DNA from: an uncultured Bacilli bacterium
GTDB taxonomy: Bacteria > Bacillota_I > Bacilli_A > RF39 > UBA660
DNA length: 25,676 nt
Assembly (NCBI GenBank): GCA_947599755.1
Contig: CANQFO010000006.1
Span: 1 to 25,676 of the forward strand
Reading direction: 5' to 3'
This document shows, piece by piece, positions 6,563-15,205 of the stretch (position 1 is the stretch's first letter; every line of letters starts with the position of its first letter). The position numbers and the translations under genes are program-made. The notes under the pieces were generated by a model. It did no database searches. It saw only the letters and a program-made list of their open reading frames with translations, and was not told the DNA's origin.

Positions 6563-8173
6563 TTAATCAGCAATCTCAATATATTGTTTCAAATAATTTC
6601 TAAGTGCTTCATCACATACATAGACATAAGTCCCTTTTGTTGCTCTTGTCAATAAAACTCCGTAAGTATTTAATACACACTCTAACAATTCTTGATCACA
6701 AATATTCTGAGAAACTTTGGAATCATAAAAGAACTCTCGATTTACGCGAATCTTTTGTTCCTGTTCATCAAAATATAAATCATTCCCAATGACCACACCC
6801 AAATAATTTGCATCGATACCAGATAAAGAATAAATACTTCCAAATTCATGGTTACATTTTTTTGATCGAATCCATCCAGCACGCTTACTATTCCATTTCA
6901 ACTTTACTTGACCAAAACATACATCGCACACATCTTTATCTTTTGACCATGGCCAAGCATATCCACCACAATATCTACTTAACGGAATATGCTCAATTAA
7001 ATCGTCCATTTTTTCTTGAAAATCTAAAGCATCCTCTTGAACATATAAACGAAAATCATAATCAGAAAAAAGGACTTTTTCTTTTGCTCTTTGATACAAA
7101 ATATCATATACATAAGAAACATATAATTGAGAAGTCCTAAGTTGTTGTTTCAATTCAATAGGACGAATTCCCCGATTATTACTCAATAATTTTTGAGTAA
7201 AAATTGTATTAGGAATTTCAGAAGGACATACAATCTGTCCTTTATCATAAAATAAAATTAAAATCTTTGATTGTTTCAGTAACCAATCTAATTCATCTCC
7301 ATTTTTATCTAATCCTAGTTTTTTATTCGTTGATAAAAATATGGGACGATATTTTCCTAAATTAACATCTCTTCTTAATTTATGAGCTTCATCACAAATT
7401 AAAATATCATAATTGCTCTCCGCTACCCGATTTGGAGAAATTACTGAAAAGCTATCTAAATGAAGGGCCTGAAATATTTTTTGAGCTTCATCTCTAGTAG
7501 GAGTATTGGGAACGACCAAAGCAATTTTTTTCTCTTGATACAACTGACTAGATTTCAAATAAGCATATAAAACACTAGCAACAACAGTTTTTCCAGTACC
7601 AGCATATCCAGAAATAACCATAGGACGATTCAAATGTCTCTTATCCGGAGAAATTAACTCTCCAGAATCCAAAGTATGAATTATACTAGTTAACGCTTTA
7701 TTTTGTTCTTTTGTTACTTCATGATAAGGATAAAATTTATATGCACTAGAATAAAGAATTTGATTAAAATCTTTTTTCTTTACTAACTTTTTTTCTTGTA
7801 ATAATTCAAATAACTGATCAAACTTTAATTCTGAATCATTTTTTTCCCGATAATAGTGTTTAGTTTCCCCATTTAAAATATTGCAAAGAATAAACTTCCC
7901 ATCGATCCTCATAATCTTAATTAATAAATGTTCATAGTGAGTAACTACAGATACATTAAAATCATCACTCATAATTAAATGAATTCGCTGATAATGATAT
8001 TTCTCTTCTTGTGCATCACGAATATGTTGATCTGTCCTTTGAAAAACATCCCTAGAATACCCCACATAAGCATATTTACCATTTTCTAAAATATATAAAC
8101 AAGGATAATCATTATACAATTTCCAATGATCAAATCGATGATCATAGGGATAAGTCTGAATCGTAAACATCAT
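6563..8173 (-). CDS. GIY-YIG nuclease fused to DUF2075-type superfamily 1 helicase
   Basis: The 536-aa protein joins two domains. The N-terminal GIY-YIG nuclease (residues about 24-110) shows CLYIL...YAYVGYS, an arginine at 41 or 46 and the expected glutamate in YEHLLIK (E81). A helicase domain follows with Walker A GYAGTGKT (189-196), a DEAH Walker B box (261-264), the motif QLRTSQ and a final helicase-type motif LLTRATKG. It matches the DUF2075 helicases that carry an N-terminal GIY-YIG domain, some of which are suspected of roles in defence. A cysteine pair (CDVCFGQ) lies at about 417-420. GGAGTG precedes tandem ATG codons at 8173 and 8170. It stands alone, so its partners cannot be inferred. 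Confidence 0.85.
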   Translation of the reverse strand: MMFTIQTYPYDHRFDHWKLYNDYPCLYILENGKYAYVGYSRDVFQRTDQHIRDAQEEKYHYQRIHLIMSDDFNVSVVTHYEHLLIKIMRIDGKFILCNILNGETKHYYREKNDSELKFDQLFELLQEKKLVKKKDFNQILYSSAYKFYPYHEVTKEQNKALTSIIHTLDSGELISPDKRHLNRPMVISGYAGTGKTVVASVLYAYLKSSQLYQEKKIALVVPNTPTRDEAQKIFQALHLDSFSVISPNRVAESNYDILICDEAHKLRRDVNLGKYRPIFLSTNKKLGLDKNGDELDWLLKQSKILILFYDKGQIVCPSEIPNTIFTQKLLSNNRGIRPIELKQQLRTSQLYVSYVYDILYQRAKEKVLFSDYDFRLYVQEDALDFQEKMDDLIEHIPLSRYCGGYAWPWSKDKDVCDVCFGQVKLKWNSKRAGWIRSKKCNHEFGSIYSLSGIDANYLGVVIGNDLYFDEQEQKIRVNREFFYDSKVSQNICDQELLECVLNTYGVLLTRATKGTYVYVCDEALRNYLKQYIEIAD

Positions 8174-8248
8174 TTCTCACTCCATTAAAAAAATCTATCC
8201 CCATCATATCACAAAATAAAAAAAAAGAAAAAGCTAATACAATAAATT

Positions 8249-9193
8249 TTATCCTACCTTCTTATGAATGATTAACTGTTCACCAACAGAAATTATATTT
8301 GGATCAAAAATTGCATTATCCATAACTAATTTTTCAACAGTAGTATGAAATTGATTAGCAAGAAAAGTAAGCGTATCTCCTTCTTGAATTGTATAATAAA
8401 TAGTAGGTTCTTCAATCAAACCCAATTTTTCATTCACTAATCTTTGTACTTCATCATATCTAGATCCTAACGCTTCTTTTCTATCTTGACCATTACCAAA
8501 GACACCACGAATAACTAAATCAGCCAATTCTATAGAAGATTTAGAATTCAAAGAAGAGAGATCTTGCATCGAGTTGTCTCCTTTAACATATTGATCCCAT
8601 AAAGAAAAATCACCATTAAAATAATTTAAATCTAAAAAATTAGCATATCCATCCAATTGTCCAACAGAAGTATATTGCCATAATGTATAAGTACTCCAGT
8701 ATTGAAAAGGATAAGAACGAAAAACATTTTCATTTGCTATCCCATTATTGCTTCCATAATTAGCAATCCATAATGGATATTGATTAGAAGCTACACTAAA
8801 CCAATCATAACTTCTCATTACACTAGCACTCATATAAATAAATGGTTTCACTCCTGTGGATTCATAAACTCGATCAAGCCATGCTTTAGCCCAAGAAACA
8901 TTTCCTAAATTACCACTTTCCCAATCTAAAATAAAAATTGCTTCCTTCTGATATCCTTTTGTCTCTTGTAAAAAATAATCTGCTTCATCTATTGCTTGAT
9001 TTCCTAAATCTGGCCTAGCAAAATGATAAACTCCTAACTTCTTTCCCAAGCTTTTCGCCTTTTGATAAAAAGAATCACATAAACGATCAGTATATCCTAC
9101 TCCTTCTGTAGCTTTCATAATTACAAAATCAACAGAAATTTTTTCTAAATCAATTCCATTCTGCCATTTACTAATATCAATCCCATTTAACAA
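8249..9193 (-). CDS. GH25 lysozyme with CW_7 and LysM domains
   Basis: The enzyme cleaves the beta-1,4 bond between N-acetylmuramic acid and N-acetylglucosamine in peptidoglycan. A GH25 barrel (residues ~3-205) has GIDISKWQ (D6) and the catalytic pair in ILDWESG (D90, E92). A Cpl-7/CW_7-like repeat follows (~218-257: IELADLVIRGVFGNGQDRKEALGSRYDEVQRLVNEKLG), then one LysM (~265-309: YYTIQEGDTLTFLANQFHTTVEKL). I place the start at the TTG at 9193 because GGGAG sits 7 nt before it and the product begins MLNGIDISKWQ as in relatives; a TTG at 9241 is the longer alternative. The domain set is common in phage endolysins. No signal peptide is present with this start, and no phage genes are adjacent. 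Confidence 0.9.
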   Translation of the reverse strand: MLNGIDISKWQNGIDLEKISVDFVIMKATEGVGYTDRLCDSFYQKAKSLGKKLGVYHFARPDLGNQAIDEADYFLQETKGYQKEAIFILDWESGNLGNVSWAKAWLDRVYESTGVKPFIYMSASVMRSYDWFSVASNQYPLWIANYGSNNGIANENVFRSYPFQYWSTYTLWQYTSVGQLDGYANFLDLNYFNGDFSLWDQYVKGDNSMQDLSSLNSKSSIELADLVIRGVFGNGQDRKEALGSRYDEVQRLVNEKLGLIEEPTIYYTIQEGDTLTFLANQFHTTVEKLVMDNAIFDPNIISVGEQLIIHKKVG

Positions 9194-9273
9194 AATATCA
9201 CTCCCAAAAGATTTAAAATTTATTCTATTTATTTTATGCAAAAAGAAAAAGAAAGATAAAGATAAAAGTGGAA

Positions 9274-9300
9274 AAGAGTAAATAAAAATACCATACTCTT
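9274..9300 (-). terminator. Hairpin between the 9350-10609 gene and the lysozyme
   Basis: AAGAGTA (9274-9280) and TACTCTT (9294-9300) form a 7-bp stem. On the minus strand the stem is followed by TTCC, a weak U tract. It may terminate the gene that stops at 9350. Confidence 0.4.
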
Positions 9301-9349
9301 CAAAGCTTTTTTCAATCGAAAATCTCTCTTAAACAATAAAAGAAAAAAA

Positions 9350-10609
9350 TTACTTTTTTATAAAATTACAAATATTTTTATAATTATAAGGCAATTCTGG
9401 ATCCTTCACAATTGGACGTAATCCTAAATCATCACTATATAAATACATAGTATCACCAGAAACAACCATAATACTACCATCTTTAATTTTCCAATCAACA
9501 ATATTAGGAAATTGAAATAATAACACAGGATAATCAAGATGTTCTCTAGAAACACGATAAACTCTACCATCTTTTAATTGATAATAATAAAAATCATCAT
9601 CTTCATAAATTTGATTTGTTCCAAATTTTTTTTCCAACTTAGAATTTTCTACATAAGACTCAAAATAAATCTTTTCCTTAAAAAATTCCCTTTGAGAAAT
9701 CTTTTTTAATTGATTATTTTTTACCACTTGATATCCTAAAGATTCATTTCCAATTTCCTCCACCTTTAAAGAAGAAGGTTGTAATCGATACTCCAATTGA
9801 GAATCCAAATCAGTAAAATAAACCCAACCTTGATAAGTACCATTAAAATAGAAATCTTTAGAAAGATGAAAATCAAAATCTATCTTACTCTTTCCTTTAT
9901 CTTTAATATTATAAATATAAAAAGAAGAAATTCCCTGATTATTAGAAAATTCATCCGTATTAGCAATAACATAATATTGATCAGACAAAATAGAATAAAT
10001 ATTATCATAACTATCTCGATCCAATATTTCTTTTTTCAAAACATCGTCCTGATCAATCAAATAAAATCCCTTATAAAACCATACCGTAAAAATATAATCT
10101 TGAAATAAATTTTTTTTATAAATAGACAAATTATCTTCCTTATCAGCTACTAAAGAAACCTTCCATCCAAGAGAAGAATAATTCTTTTTTTCTAATTGCT
10201 TAATAATAAAAGAAATATCTTGATTTTGAATTTGTACTAAATAAGAATAACTAACCTGCATATCTTGATAAATACAAGAAACATCGGAAAATAACCCTCT
10301 CTTATAAATAGGAAAAATACACTCTAAATTTCCTTTTTTAAAATAACGAATATCACGAATAATTTGATCTTGTTTATTAAAATCATGAGTATAAGAAAAA
10401 GTATAAGTATGATTGTTTTGATCAACAACTGAGAAATGATAAATAGAATCATCTCCACGTTGAACAAAATCTTCTACAATATCATAATGATTATCCTTAG
10501 TTTTTATAGAATAAGTTTGTGTATGAGAAGAAATAAAAAGAGTAACAAAAAATTGATACAATAAAGCCAAAGCACCAATAAAAATCAAAATAATAATATA
10601 CTTTTTCAT
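9350..10609 (-). CDS. Membrane-anchored extracytoplasmic protein of unknown function
   Basis: The 419-aa protein has a basic N-terminus and one hydrophobic segment (residues about 4-27), acting as an uncleaved anchor or signal peptide, then a large, mostly beta-strand exterior domain rich in aromatic residues. Short strands with aspartates recur (for example YNIYSILSDQYYVIANTDEFSN, WVYFTDLDSQLEYRL, GRVYRVSREHL, TMYLYSDDLGLRPI), which suggests a beta-propeller-like fold; that is inference. No catalytic motif is seen. A TATAAT box with a weak TTTACT 16 bp upstream lies just before the gene (10622-10650). Confidence 0.75.
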   Translation of the reverse strand: MKKYIIILIFIGALALLYQFFVTLFISSHTQTYSIKTKDNHYDIVEDFVQRGDDSIYHFSVVDQNNHTYTFSYTHDFNKQDQIIRDIRYFKKGNLECIFPIYKRGLFSDVSCIYQDMQVSYSYLVQIQNQDISFIIKQLEKKNYSSLGWKVSLVADKEDNLSIYKKNLFQDYIFTVWFYKGFYLIDQDDVLKKEILDRDSYDNIYSILSDQYYVIANTDEFSNNQGISSFYIYNIKDKGKSKIDFDFHLSKDFYFNGTYQGWVYFTDLDSQLEYRLQPSSLKVEEIGNESLGYQVVKNNQLKKISQREFFKEKIYFESYVENSKLEKKFGTNQIYEDDDFYYYQLKDGRVYRVSREHLDYPVLLFQFPNIVDWKIKDGSIMVVSGDTMYLYSDDLGLRPIVKDPELPYNYKNICNFIKK

Positions 10610-10680
10610 CCTTTTACCACCATTATTATTATAACAAAAAAAGAACCAAAGTAAAGTCCGAGATATACATCAATAAAAAA

Positions 10681-11118
10681 CTATGTCTCTTTTGAAATAT
10701 AATTTTTTTTCTGTTCCATCATATAAGAAGATATCTCAGTTTCTATCTCTGCTAGGGCATCTTTAGAAATATTAGACAAAGTAACAAATTCTTTAATTGT
10801 ATCGATATAAACTTTTCCCCAAATAATTCCACTAGAAATTTTTAAATCATTAAACATATCAGGAGTAATAGAATTTAAAAAATAACCAAAAACAACTCTC
10901 TTTCTTCCAATTAAAATTCGCTTATCCGTCAAAGTAATTACTGCACTTCCCCAAACATTAAAAGGATTATCATTTTTCTGAGCAACAAAAGAATACAAAG
11001 CTACTTCATCAGGATTCATATGCTTTTCGACAACTGATGCATTTTTTAAAAGTCTCCATCCTATAGTTAAAGGATATTTCTCTTTAAATTTTAATACTTG
11101 TTCATAAACAACAGACAT
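10681..11118 (-). CDS. YokE-like PH domain protein
   Basis: The 145-aa soluble protein contains the pattern of YokE-like bacterial PH domains (bPH family): NPDEVALYSFVAQ, WGSAVITLTDKRILIGRKR, then strands and FVTLSNISKDALAEIETEISSYM at the end. ATG at 11118 follows AGGAGG at normal distance. It is 13 bp after the anchored thioredoxin-like gene on the same strand, so the two are probably co-transcribed. The role is unknown; PH-like domains often bind membranes or proteins. Confidence 0.7.
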   Translation of the reverse strand: MSVVYEQVLKFKEKYPLTIGWRLLKNASVVEKHMNPDEVALYSFVAQKNDNPFNVWGSAVITLTDKRILIGRKRVVFGYFLNSITPDMFNDLKISSGIIWGKVYIDTIKEFVTLSNISKDALAEIETEISSYMMEQKKNYISKET

Positions 11119-11131
11119 ATTATACCTCCTA

Positions 11132-11662
11132 TTATTTTATATAACCATGTTGTTTAAAAAATGATTGATAATGTTGGGTATCAGTAAGACCATCAATTTT
11201 ATCTACAATTTTAGAAGAAGATACAATAAACAAAAATGGTGTTCCATACCCTTCACTAAACATCTCATCTGACTGAATAAACTTAGTTTTATCATTACCT
11301 TTAAATTCATCTGGATTTAAATAAGATATATTAATATCATATTGATAAGCTAAATGGCGAATAATTGGTTCTGCAATTTGACAATAAGAACAATTTGGAC
11401 TAGCTAATAAAATAATTTGATTTTCAGAGCCCTCATACATCTGCAAATACTCATCAACCGTAATAGAAGGAAAATCTTTCTTCTCATTATCAGGAATTGC
11501 TTCGCTTTCTTTCTGAGCATTAGCAATAATCTTATCTACCTCATAAGAAGAATTTTGGTCATCATCAGACTGAGGAGAAACAAAAAAACTAAATAAACAA
11601 ACACAAACGATAACAACAACAAACAAGATAATAATTTTATAATTAACTTGTTCTTTTTCCAA
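11132..11662 (-). CDS. Membrane-anchored thioredoxin-like protein
   Basis: A 176-aa protein has an N-terminal membrane anchor (IIILFVVVIVCVCLFSFFV), an acidic linker, and a thioredoxin fold on the outer face. The active-site motif is CSYC (ASPNCSYCQIAEP), and the cis-proline loop is GTPFLFI. It probably handles disulfides or thiols of exported proteins. I chose the TTG at 11662, 8 nt after GGAGG, in place of the TTG at 11677, which lies in the ribosome binding site itself. It is the first gene of a small operon with the PH-domain gene. Confidence 0.8.
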   Translation of the reverse strand: MEKEQVNYKIIILFVVVIVCVCLFSFFVSPQSDDDQNSSYEVDKIIANAQKESEAIPDNEKKDFPSITVDEYLQMYEGSENQIILLASPNCSYCQIAEPIIRHLAYQYDINISYLNPDEFKGNDKTKFIQSDEMFSEGYGTPFLFIVSSSKIVDKIDGLTDTQHYQSFFKQHGYIK

Positions 11663-11688
11663 ACAACACACCTCCAACTTATGCAGCT

Positions 11689-11717
11689 AGTATATCATAA
11701 AAAAAATCAATTCACAA
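11689..11717 (-). promoter_or_regulatory. Candidate promoter for the thioredoxin-like operon
   Basis: On the minus strand TTGTGA (11717-11712) is followed after 17 bp by TATACT (11694-11689), just upstream of the TTG start with GGAGG. Confidence 0.5.
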
Positions 11718-11768
11718 TAATACCAACAGAAAAAAATTTAAACATTTGTCGATAAAAATATGAAAAAA

Positions 11769-11806
11769 ATCACTCCTTCATATCATAAGATGAGATAAGG
11801 AGTGAT
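11769..11806 (+). promoter_or_regulatory. Hairpin sequestering the ribosome binding site of the activase operon
   Basis: ATCACTCCTT (11769-11778) is a perfect complement of AAGGAGTGAT (11797-11806), separated by 18 nt. The second arm contains the Shine-Dalgarno sequence AAGGAG, and the ATG follows 3 nt later at 11810. Folding would hide the ribosome binding site of the first gene of a three-gene operon, so translation may be controlled by temperature, a ligand, a protein or an sRNA. Confidence 0.6.
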
Positions 11807-11809
11807 AAG

Positions 11810-12742
11810 ATGCAAAAAACAATCGGTATCCCAAGAGGTCTCCTTTTTTATTATGATAAAGATCTATGGATAGAATTTTTTAAACAATTACAATTAAAAG
11901 TAATAATCAGTGAAAATAGTAATAAAAAAATATTAGAAGAAGGAACAAAATTAGCAAACGATGAAGCATGTCTATCACTAAAATTATTTCTAGGACATAT
12001 AAACAATGTTAAAAACCACTGCGACTACATCCTAATACCAAGACTATATTCAATCAAAAAAAATGAGCAAGTTTGTACAAATTTTAATTGTCTCTATGAT
12101 CTAGTAAATAATGTATTTGACATCAATATCATTCATTATAATATTGATCTAACAACTAATAATAATCAACTATTAGCCTATCTAAAAATGGGAGAAACTC
12201 TAGGTTTTTCTTATATCAGAAGTTATAAAGCCTATAAATATGCAGAAAAAATAGCAAAAGCAAAACGAAAAATAGAAGAACAAAAACAAATTGAAAACCT
12301 TTCTACCAATAACATAAAAATTCTTCTAGCAGGACATCCCTATAATTTATATGATGCACTAATTGGAAAACCAATTCAAAAATTTTTAACAGAAAATCAT
12401 ATTACCATTCTCTATAGTGATAAAATTCCTCATCAATTAATTGATAGTGAATGTGAAAAATTATCAAAAGATATCCATTGGACCCACAGCAAAGAAGTAG
12501 TTGCAAGCATTAATTACTATCAAGATAAAGTAGATGGAATCATCCTACTCTCTTCATTTCCCTGTGGACCAGATTCCCTCAGTAATGAATTAATAAATCA
12601 CAAAATTAAAAAAATCCCTATAATTACCCTAATATTTGAAGATTTAAATAGTGAAGTAGGAATAATTACTAGACTAGAAAGTTTCATTGATATCCTAACC
12701 AATCTAAAAGAAAAGGAGAAAATAAATGGACAAAATCATTAG
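11810..12742 (+). CDS. Acyl-CoA dehydratase activase-associated protein (DUF2229-like subunit)
   Basis: The N-terminus IGIPRGLLFYYDKDLWIEFFKQLQLKVIISENS and NDEACLSLKLFLGHI match DUF2229, a family related to the 2-hydroxyacyl-CoA dehydratase (HgdB) fold and usually fused behind two activase domains in a ~1400-aa protein. Here it is a separate 310-aa protein. Conserved cysteines occur at NDEAC (about 53), QVCTNFNC and FPCGPDSL, likely ligands of an Fe-S cluster. The next gene overlaps by 17 bp and starts after AAAGGAG. The substrate is unknown, and these proteins are not shown to dehydrate acyl-CoA. It likely forms a complex with the next gene product and is reduced by the activase. Confidence 0.8.
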   Translation: MQKTIGIPRGLLFYYDKDLWIEFFKQLQLKVIISENSNKKILEEGTKLANDEACLSLKLFLGHINNVKNHCDYILIPRLYSIKKNEQVCTNFNCLYDLVNNVFDINIIHYNIDLTTNNNQLLAYLKMGETLGFSYIRSYKAYKYAEKIAKAKRKIEEQKQIENLSTNNIKILLAGHPYNLYDALIGKPIQKFLTENHITILYSDKIPHQLIDSECEKLSKDIHWTHSKEVVASINYYQDKVDGIILLSSFPCGPDSLSNELINHKIKKIPIITLIFEDLNSEVGIITRLESFIDILTNLKEKEKINGQNH

Positions 12743-13793
12743 TTTTCCTCATTTAGGAAACTACTATATACCCATTCAACTATTTCTAGAAAGAACAACA
12801 AAATTAAAAGTAATTCCTTCTCCCCCTATTACTAAAAAAACCATTGAATTAGGAAGTAAATATTCCCCAGACTCAGTATGTATACCATTTAAATATAATT
12901 TAGGAAACTTTATCGAAACATTACAACAAGGAGCAAATATTCTCTTTACTGCTGGAGGAGGTTGTAGATACCGGTATTATGCAGAAGTAACAGAGCAAAT
13001 TCTAAGAGATTTAGGTTACCATTTTGAATTTTACAAGTTAATTTCCAAAAATAATTTAAAAATAAAAGAAATCTATCAAATCTTTAAAAAATTAAACCCT
13101 AATTTAAAATTTTTAACTTTTATTCATCATGCATTATACACTTTCATTTTTATTTGGCAAATGGATAAAATTGATAAAATTATTAGAAAAAATATTGGTT
13201 TTGAAATAAGAAAAAATCATCATATTAATCTATACAAAAAAATGTTAGAAGAATTTAAATCAACAAATTCAATCATCAAACTGATTATTCTCTATTTCAA
13301 ATATAAACATAAATTTAAAAAAATCCCTATCAAAAAGAAAAAGAATTGTTTAAAAATTGGAATTATAGGAGAACTATATACTGCAATGGAACCTTTTTCT
13401 AATTATTTTTTAGAAAAAGAACTAGCAACCATGAATATTGAAATTAAACGTTATACCAATCTTTCCTACCTATTATGGCAAAAATCTCATTGGAAAAAAT
13501 GGATGCTTAGAAAAACCAAAAAATACTGTAAATATTCATTAGGAGCAGATGGTCTAGATAATGTCTATCGAACCATAAAATTAATTGAAAAAAAATATGA
13601 TGGAATTATTCATACCAAACCATTTGGTTGTACCCCAGAAATAGGAGCAATTCCTATTATTCAAAAAATTTGTACAAAAAATAAAATGCCTATCTTATTT
13701 TTTTCTTACGACACAGAAACATCAAATGAAGGAATCAAAACAAGATTAGAAGCATTTTATGATTTATTAGAAGCAAGGAGAAAAATAAAATGA
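12726..13793 (+). CDS. 2-hydroxyacyl-CoA dehydratase-like protein, second subunit
   Basis: The 355-aa protein begins IISFPHLGNYYIPIQLFLE and contains SPDSVCIPFKYNLGNFIE, GGGCRYRYYAEV and HTKPFGCTPEIGA, the three cysteine sites expected of this HgdB-like family, which hold a [4Fe-4S] or double-cubane cluster. The end, FSYDTETSNEGIKTRLEAFYDLLE, matches the equivalent end of the preceding gene product (EDLNSEVGIITRLESFIDIL), so the two are paralogous halves of one architecture. It overlaps the upstream gene by 17 bp and the activase by 4 bp (ATGA), so all three are translationally coupled. The middle section is lysine-rich. Confidence 0.8.
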   Translation: MDKIISFPHLGNYYIPIQLFLERTTKLKVIPSPPITKKTIELGSKYSPDSVCIPFKYNLGNFIETLQQGANILFTAGGGCRYRYYAEVTEQILRDLGYHFEFYKLISKNNLKIKEIYQIFKKLNPNLKFLTFIHHALYTFIFIWQMDKIDKIIRKNIGFEIRKNHHINLYKKMLEEFKSTNSIIKLIILYFKYKHKFKKIPIKKKKNCLKIGIIGELYTAMEPFSNYFLEKELATMNIEIKRYTNLSYLLWQKSHWKKWMLRKTKKYCKYSLGADGLDNVYRTIKLIEKKYDGIIHTKPFGCTPEIGAIPIIQKICTKNKMPILFFSYDTETSNEGIKTRLEAFYDLLEARRKIK

Positions 13794-14761
13794 TAAAAGC
13801 ATATTTAGGAATTGATATTGGATCAATTTCCACAAAAGGAGTAATTATTAATGAAAAAAATGAAATTTTAGCATCATCTTATCTTTGGACAAAAGGAAAC
13901 CCAATAAAAGCTGTAAAACAAGTATTAAAAAGCCTACAAAAACAAATTAACGAAGAAAAAATAAAAATTGTCTCTGTAGGAACAACAGGTTCAGCCAGAA
14001 AACTAATTGGAAGTATACTAAATGCAAGCATTATAAAAAATGAAATCACAGCCCATGCCGTAGGAACAATCTCTCTTTATCCTAATGTAAAAACAATTAT
14101 AGAAATTGGAGGTCAAGATTCAAAAATTATTTTAATCCGAGACAAAATTGTCATTGATTATGCAATGAACACCTTATGTGCTGCGGGAACCGGATCATTT
14201 TTATCTAGTCAAGCCAAACGATTAGATGTAGAAGTTGAAGATTTTGGAAAAATTGCCTTAACAAGTAAAAATCCTGCTTTAATCGCAGCAAGATGTACCG
14301 TTTTTGCAGAAAGTGACCTAGTTCATAAAGCTCAAGTAGGATACCAAAAAAATGATATTATCGCAGGTCTTTGTCGAAGTGTTGCATTAAATTATTTAAA
14401 TAATGTTGGAAAAGGAAAAAAAATCGAAGAACCTATTATTTTTCAAGGAGGAGTCTCCAAAAATATTGGTGTAGTAAAAGCTTTTGAAGATATTTTACAT
14501 ACCAAAATTATTACTGATAAGAATGGTCACTTAATGGGTGCTTTAGGAGTAGCAATCTTATCGAAAAAAGAAAAAGAAACAGAATTTTCTTTTGATATAA
14601 CAGAAAATGATTTTCAAACAACAAGTATAAATTGTACAAAATGTCCAAATAATTGTGAAATTATTTGCATAAAAAAAGACAATATAGAAATTGATCACTG
14701 GGGAAATCGATGTGAAAGAGGAGAAAAAACAATCGAAGAAAGCAAATCCATTACCACATAA
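13790..14761 (+). CDS. BadF/BadG/HgdC-type ATPase, dehydratase activase
   Basis: This 323-aa ASKHA-fold ATPase passes an electron, with ATP hydrolysis, to its partner protein. It has the phosphate loops GIDIGSISTKG (residues 7-17) and IEIGGQDSKI (104-113) and the adenosine motif GGVSKN (220-225). C130 (LCAAGTGSF) and C169 (ARCTVFAESD) are the two ligands by which a homodimer holds one [4Fe-4S] cluster. After the usual end at ~260 there is a tail with C282, C285, C289, C293 and C308 (CTKCPNNC ... GNRC). In large fused homologs this Cys-rich motif sits between the activase and DUF2229. The gene stops 3 bp from a convergent gene, with no terminator visible. Confidence 0.9.
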   Translation: MIKAYLGIDIGSISTKGVIINEKNEILASSYLWTKGNPIKAVKQVLKSLQKQINEEKIKIVSVGTTGSARKLIGSILNASIIKNEITAHAVGTISLYPNVKTIIEIGGQDSKIILIRDKIVIDYAMNTLCAAGTGSFLSSQAKRLDVEVEDFGKIALTSKNPALIAARCTVFAESDLVHKAQVGYQKNDIIAGLCRSVALNYLNNVGKGKKIEEPIIFQGGVSKNIGVVKAFEDILHTKIITDKNGHLMGALGVAILSKKEKETEFSFDITENDFQTTSINCTKCPNNCEIICIKKDNIEIDHWGNRCERGEKTIEESKSITT

Positions 14762-14764
14762 AAA

Positions 14765-15205
14765 TTATTTAATTTTACAATAAGAAGAAATTTGTTCAGA
14801 AAAAATAATCTGTTGCTTTTTTGCATGAATAGAATCTTTTTCAAGATAAATATCACGACAAACAGAAATCATTTGATAATCTTGAATAAATTGAAAAATA
14901 AACTCTTCTTTCTCTAAAGAAACACCAACAGGAAGAAATAAAATTCCTGCTTTTTCACATGAATCAAGAGCAGTAATATCAATAAATACAAGATTTCCTT
15001 CCAAACAAATTTTAGCTCCAATAACATTCTTACTATGAGAAAAAACACTATCAAAAGAAACCGTCTGAAACCTTTTTTGACAAAAAAGATCCATAAAATA
15101 TTCTGCATGAGTTCGATAAGAATCATTCTCATACAAAATAAATATTCCCTCTGAAAGAGATAAATCATTTTGAACAATAATAATCTTAGGAGATCTGTTT
15201 TCCAT
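14765..15205 (-). CDS. Unknown protein, second of an overlapping pair
   Basis: The 146-aa soluble protein begins ENRSPKIIIVQNDLSLSEGIFILYENDSY, with alternating strands and helices and no recognisable catalytic motif. AAGGATG precedes the ATG at 15205, inside the end of the upstream gene (20-bp overlap), so the pair is co-translated. Its cysteines are scattered. I cannot assign a family. Confidence 0.65.
   Translation of the reverse strand: MENRSPKIIIVQNDLSLSEGIFILYENDSYRTHAEYFMDLFCQKRFQTVSFDSVFSHSKNVIGAKICLEGNLVFIDITALDSCEKAGILFLPVGVSLEKEEFIFQFIQDYQMISVCRDIYLEKDSIHAKKQQIIFSEQISSYCKIK

Noticed and set aside
6808..7140. 110-aa + strand ORF rich in His and Ile
   Set aside because: Antisense shadow of the helicase gene, whose motifs on the other strand are clear.
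8249..9241. Lysozyme start at TTG 9241
   Set aside because: It lacks a ribosome binding site, whereas the TTG at 9193 has GGGAG at good distance and gives the family's usual N-terminus. The longer form is not excluded.
9797..10108. 103-aa ORF on the + strand
   Set aside because: It lies wholly inside the 419-aa minus-strand gene, has no ribosome binding site, and its composition is that of an antisense shadow.
14914..15177. 87-aa minus-strand ORF with hydrophobic composition
   Set aside because: It overlaps the 146-aa gene in another frame, without its own ribosome binding site.
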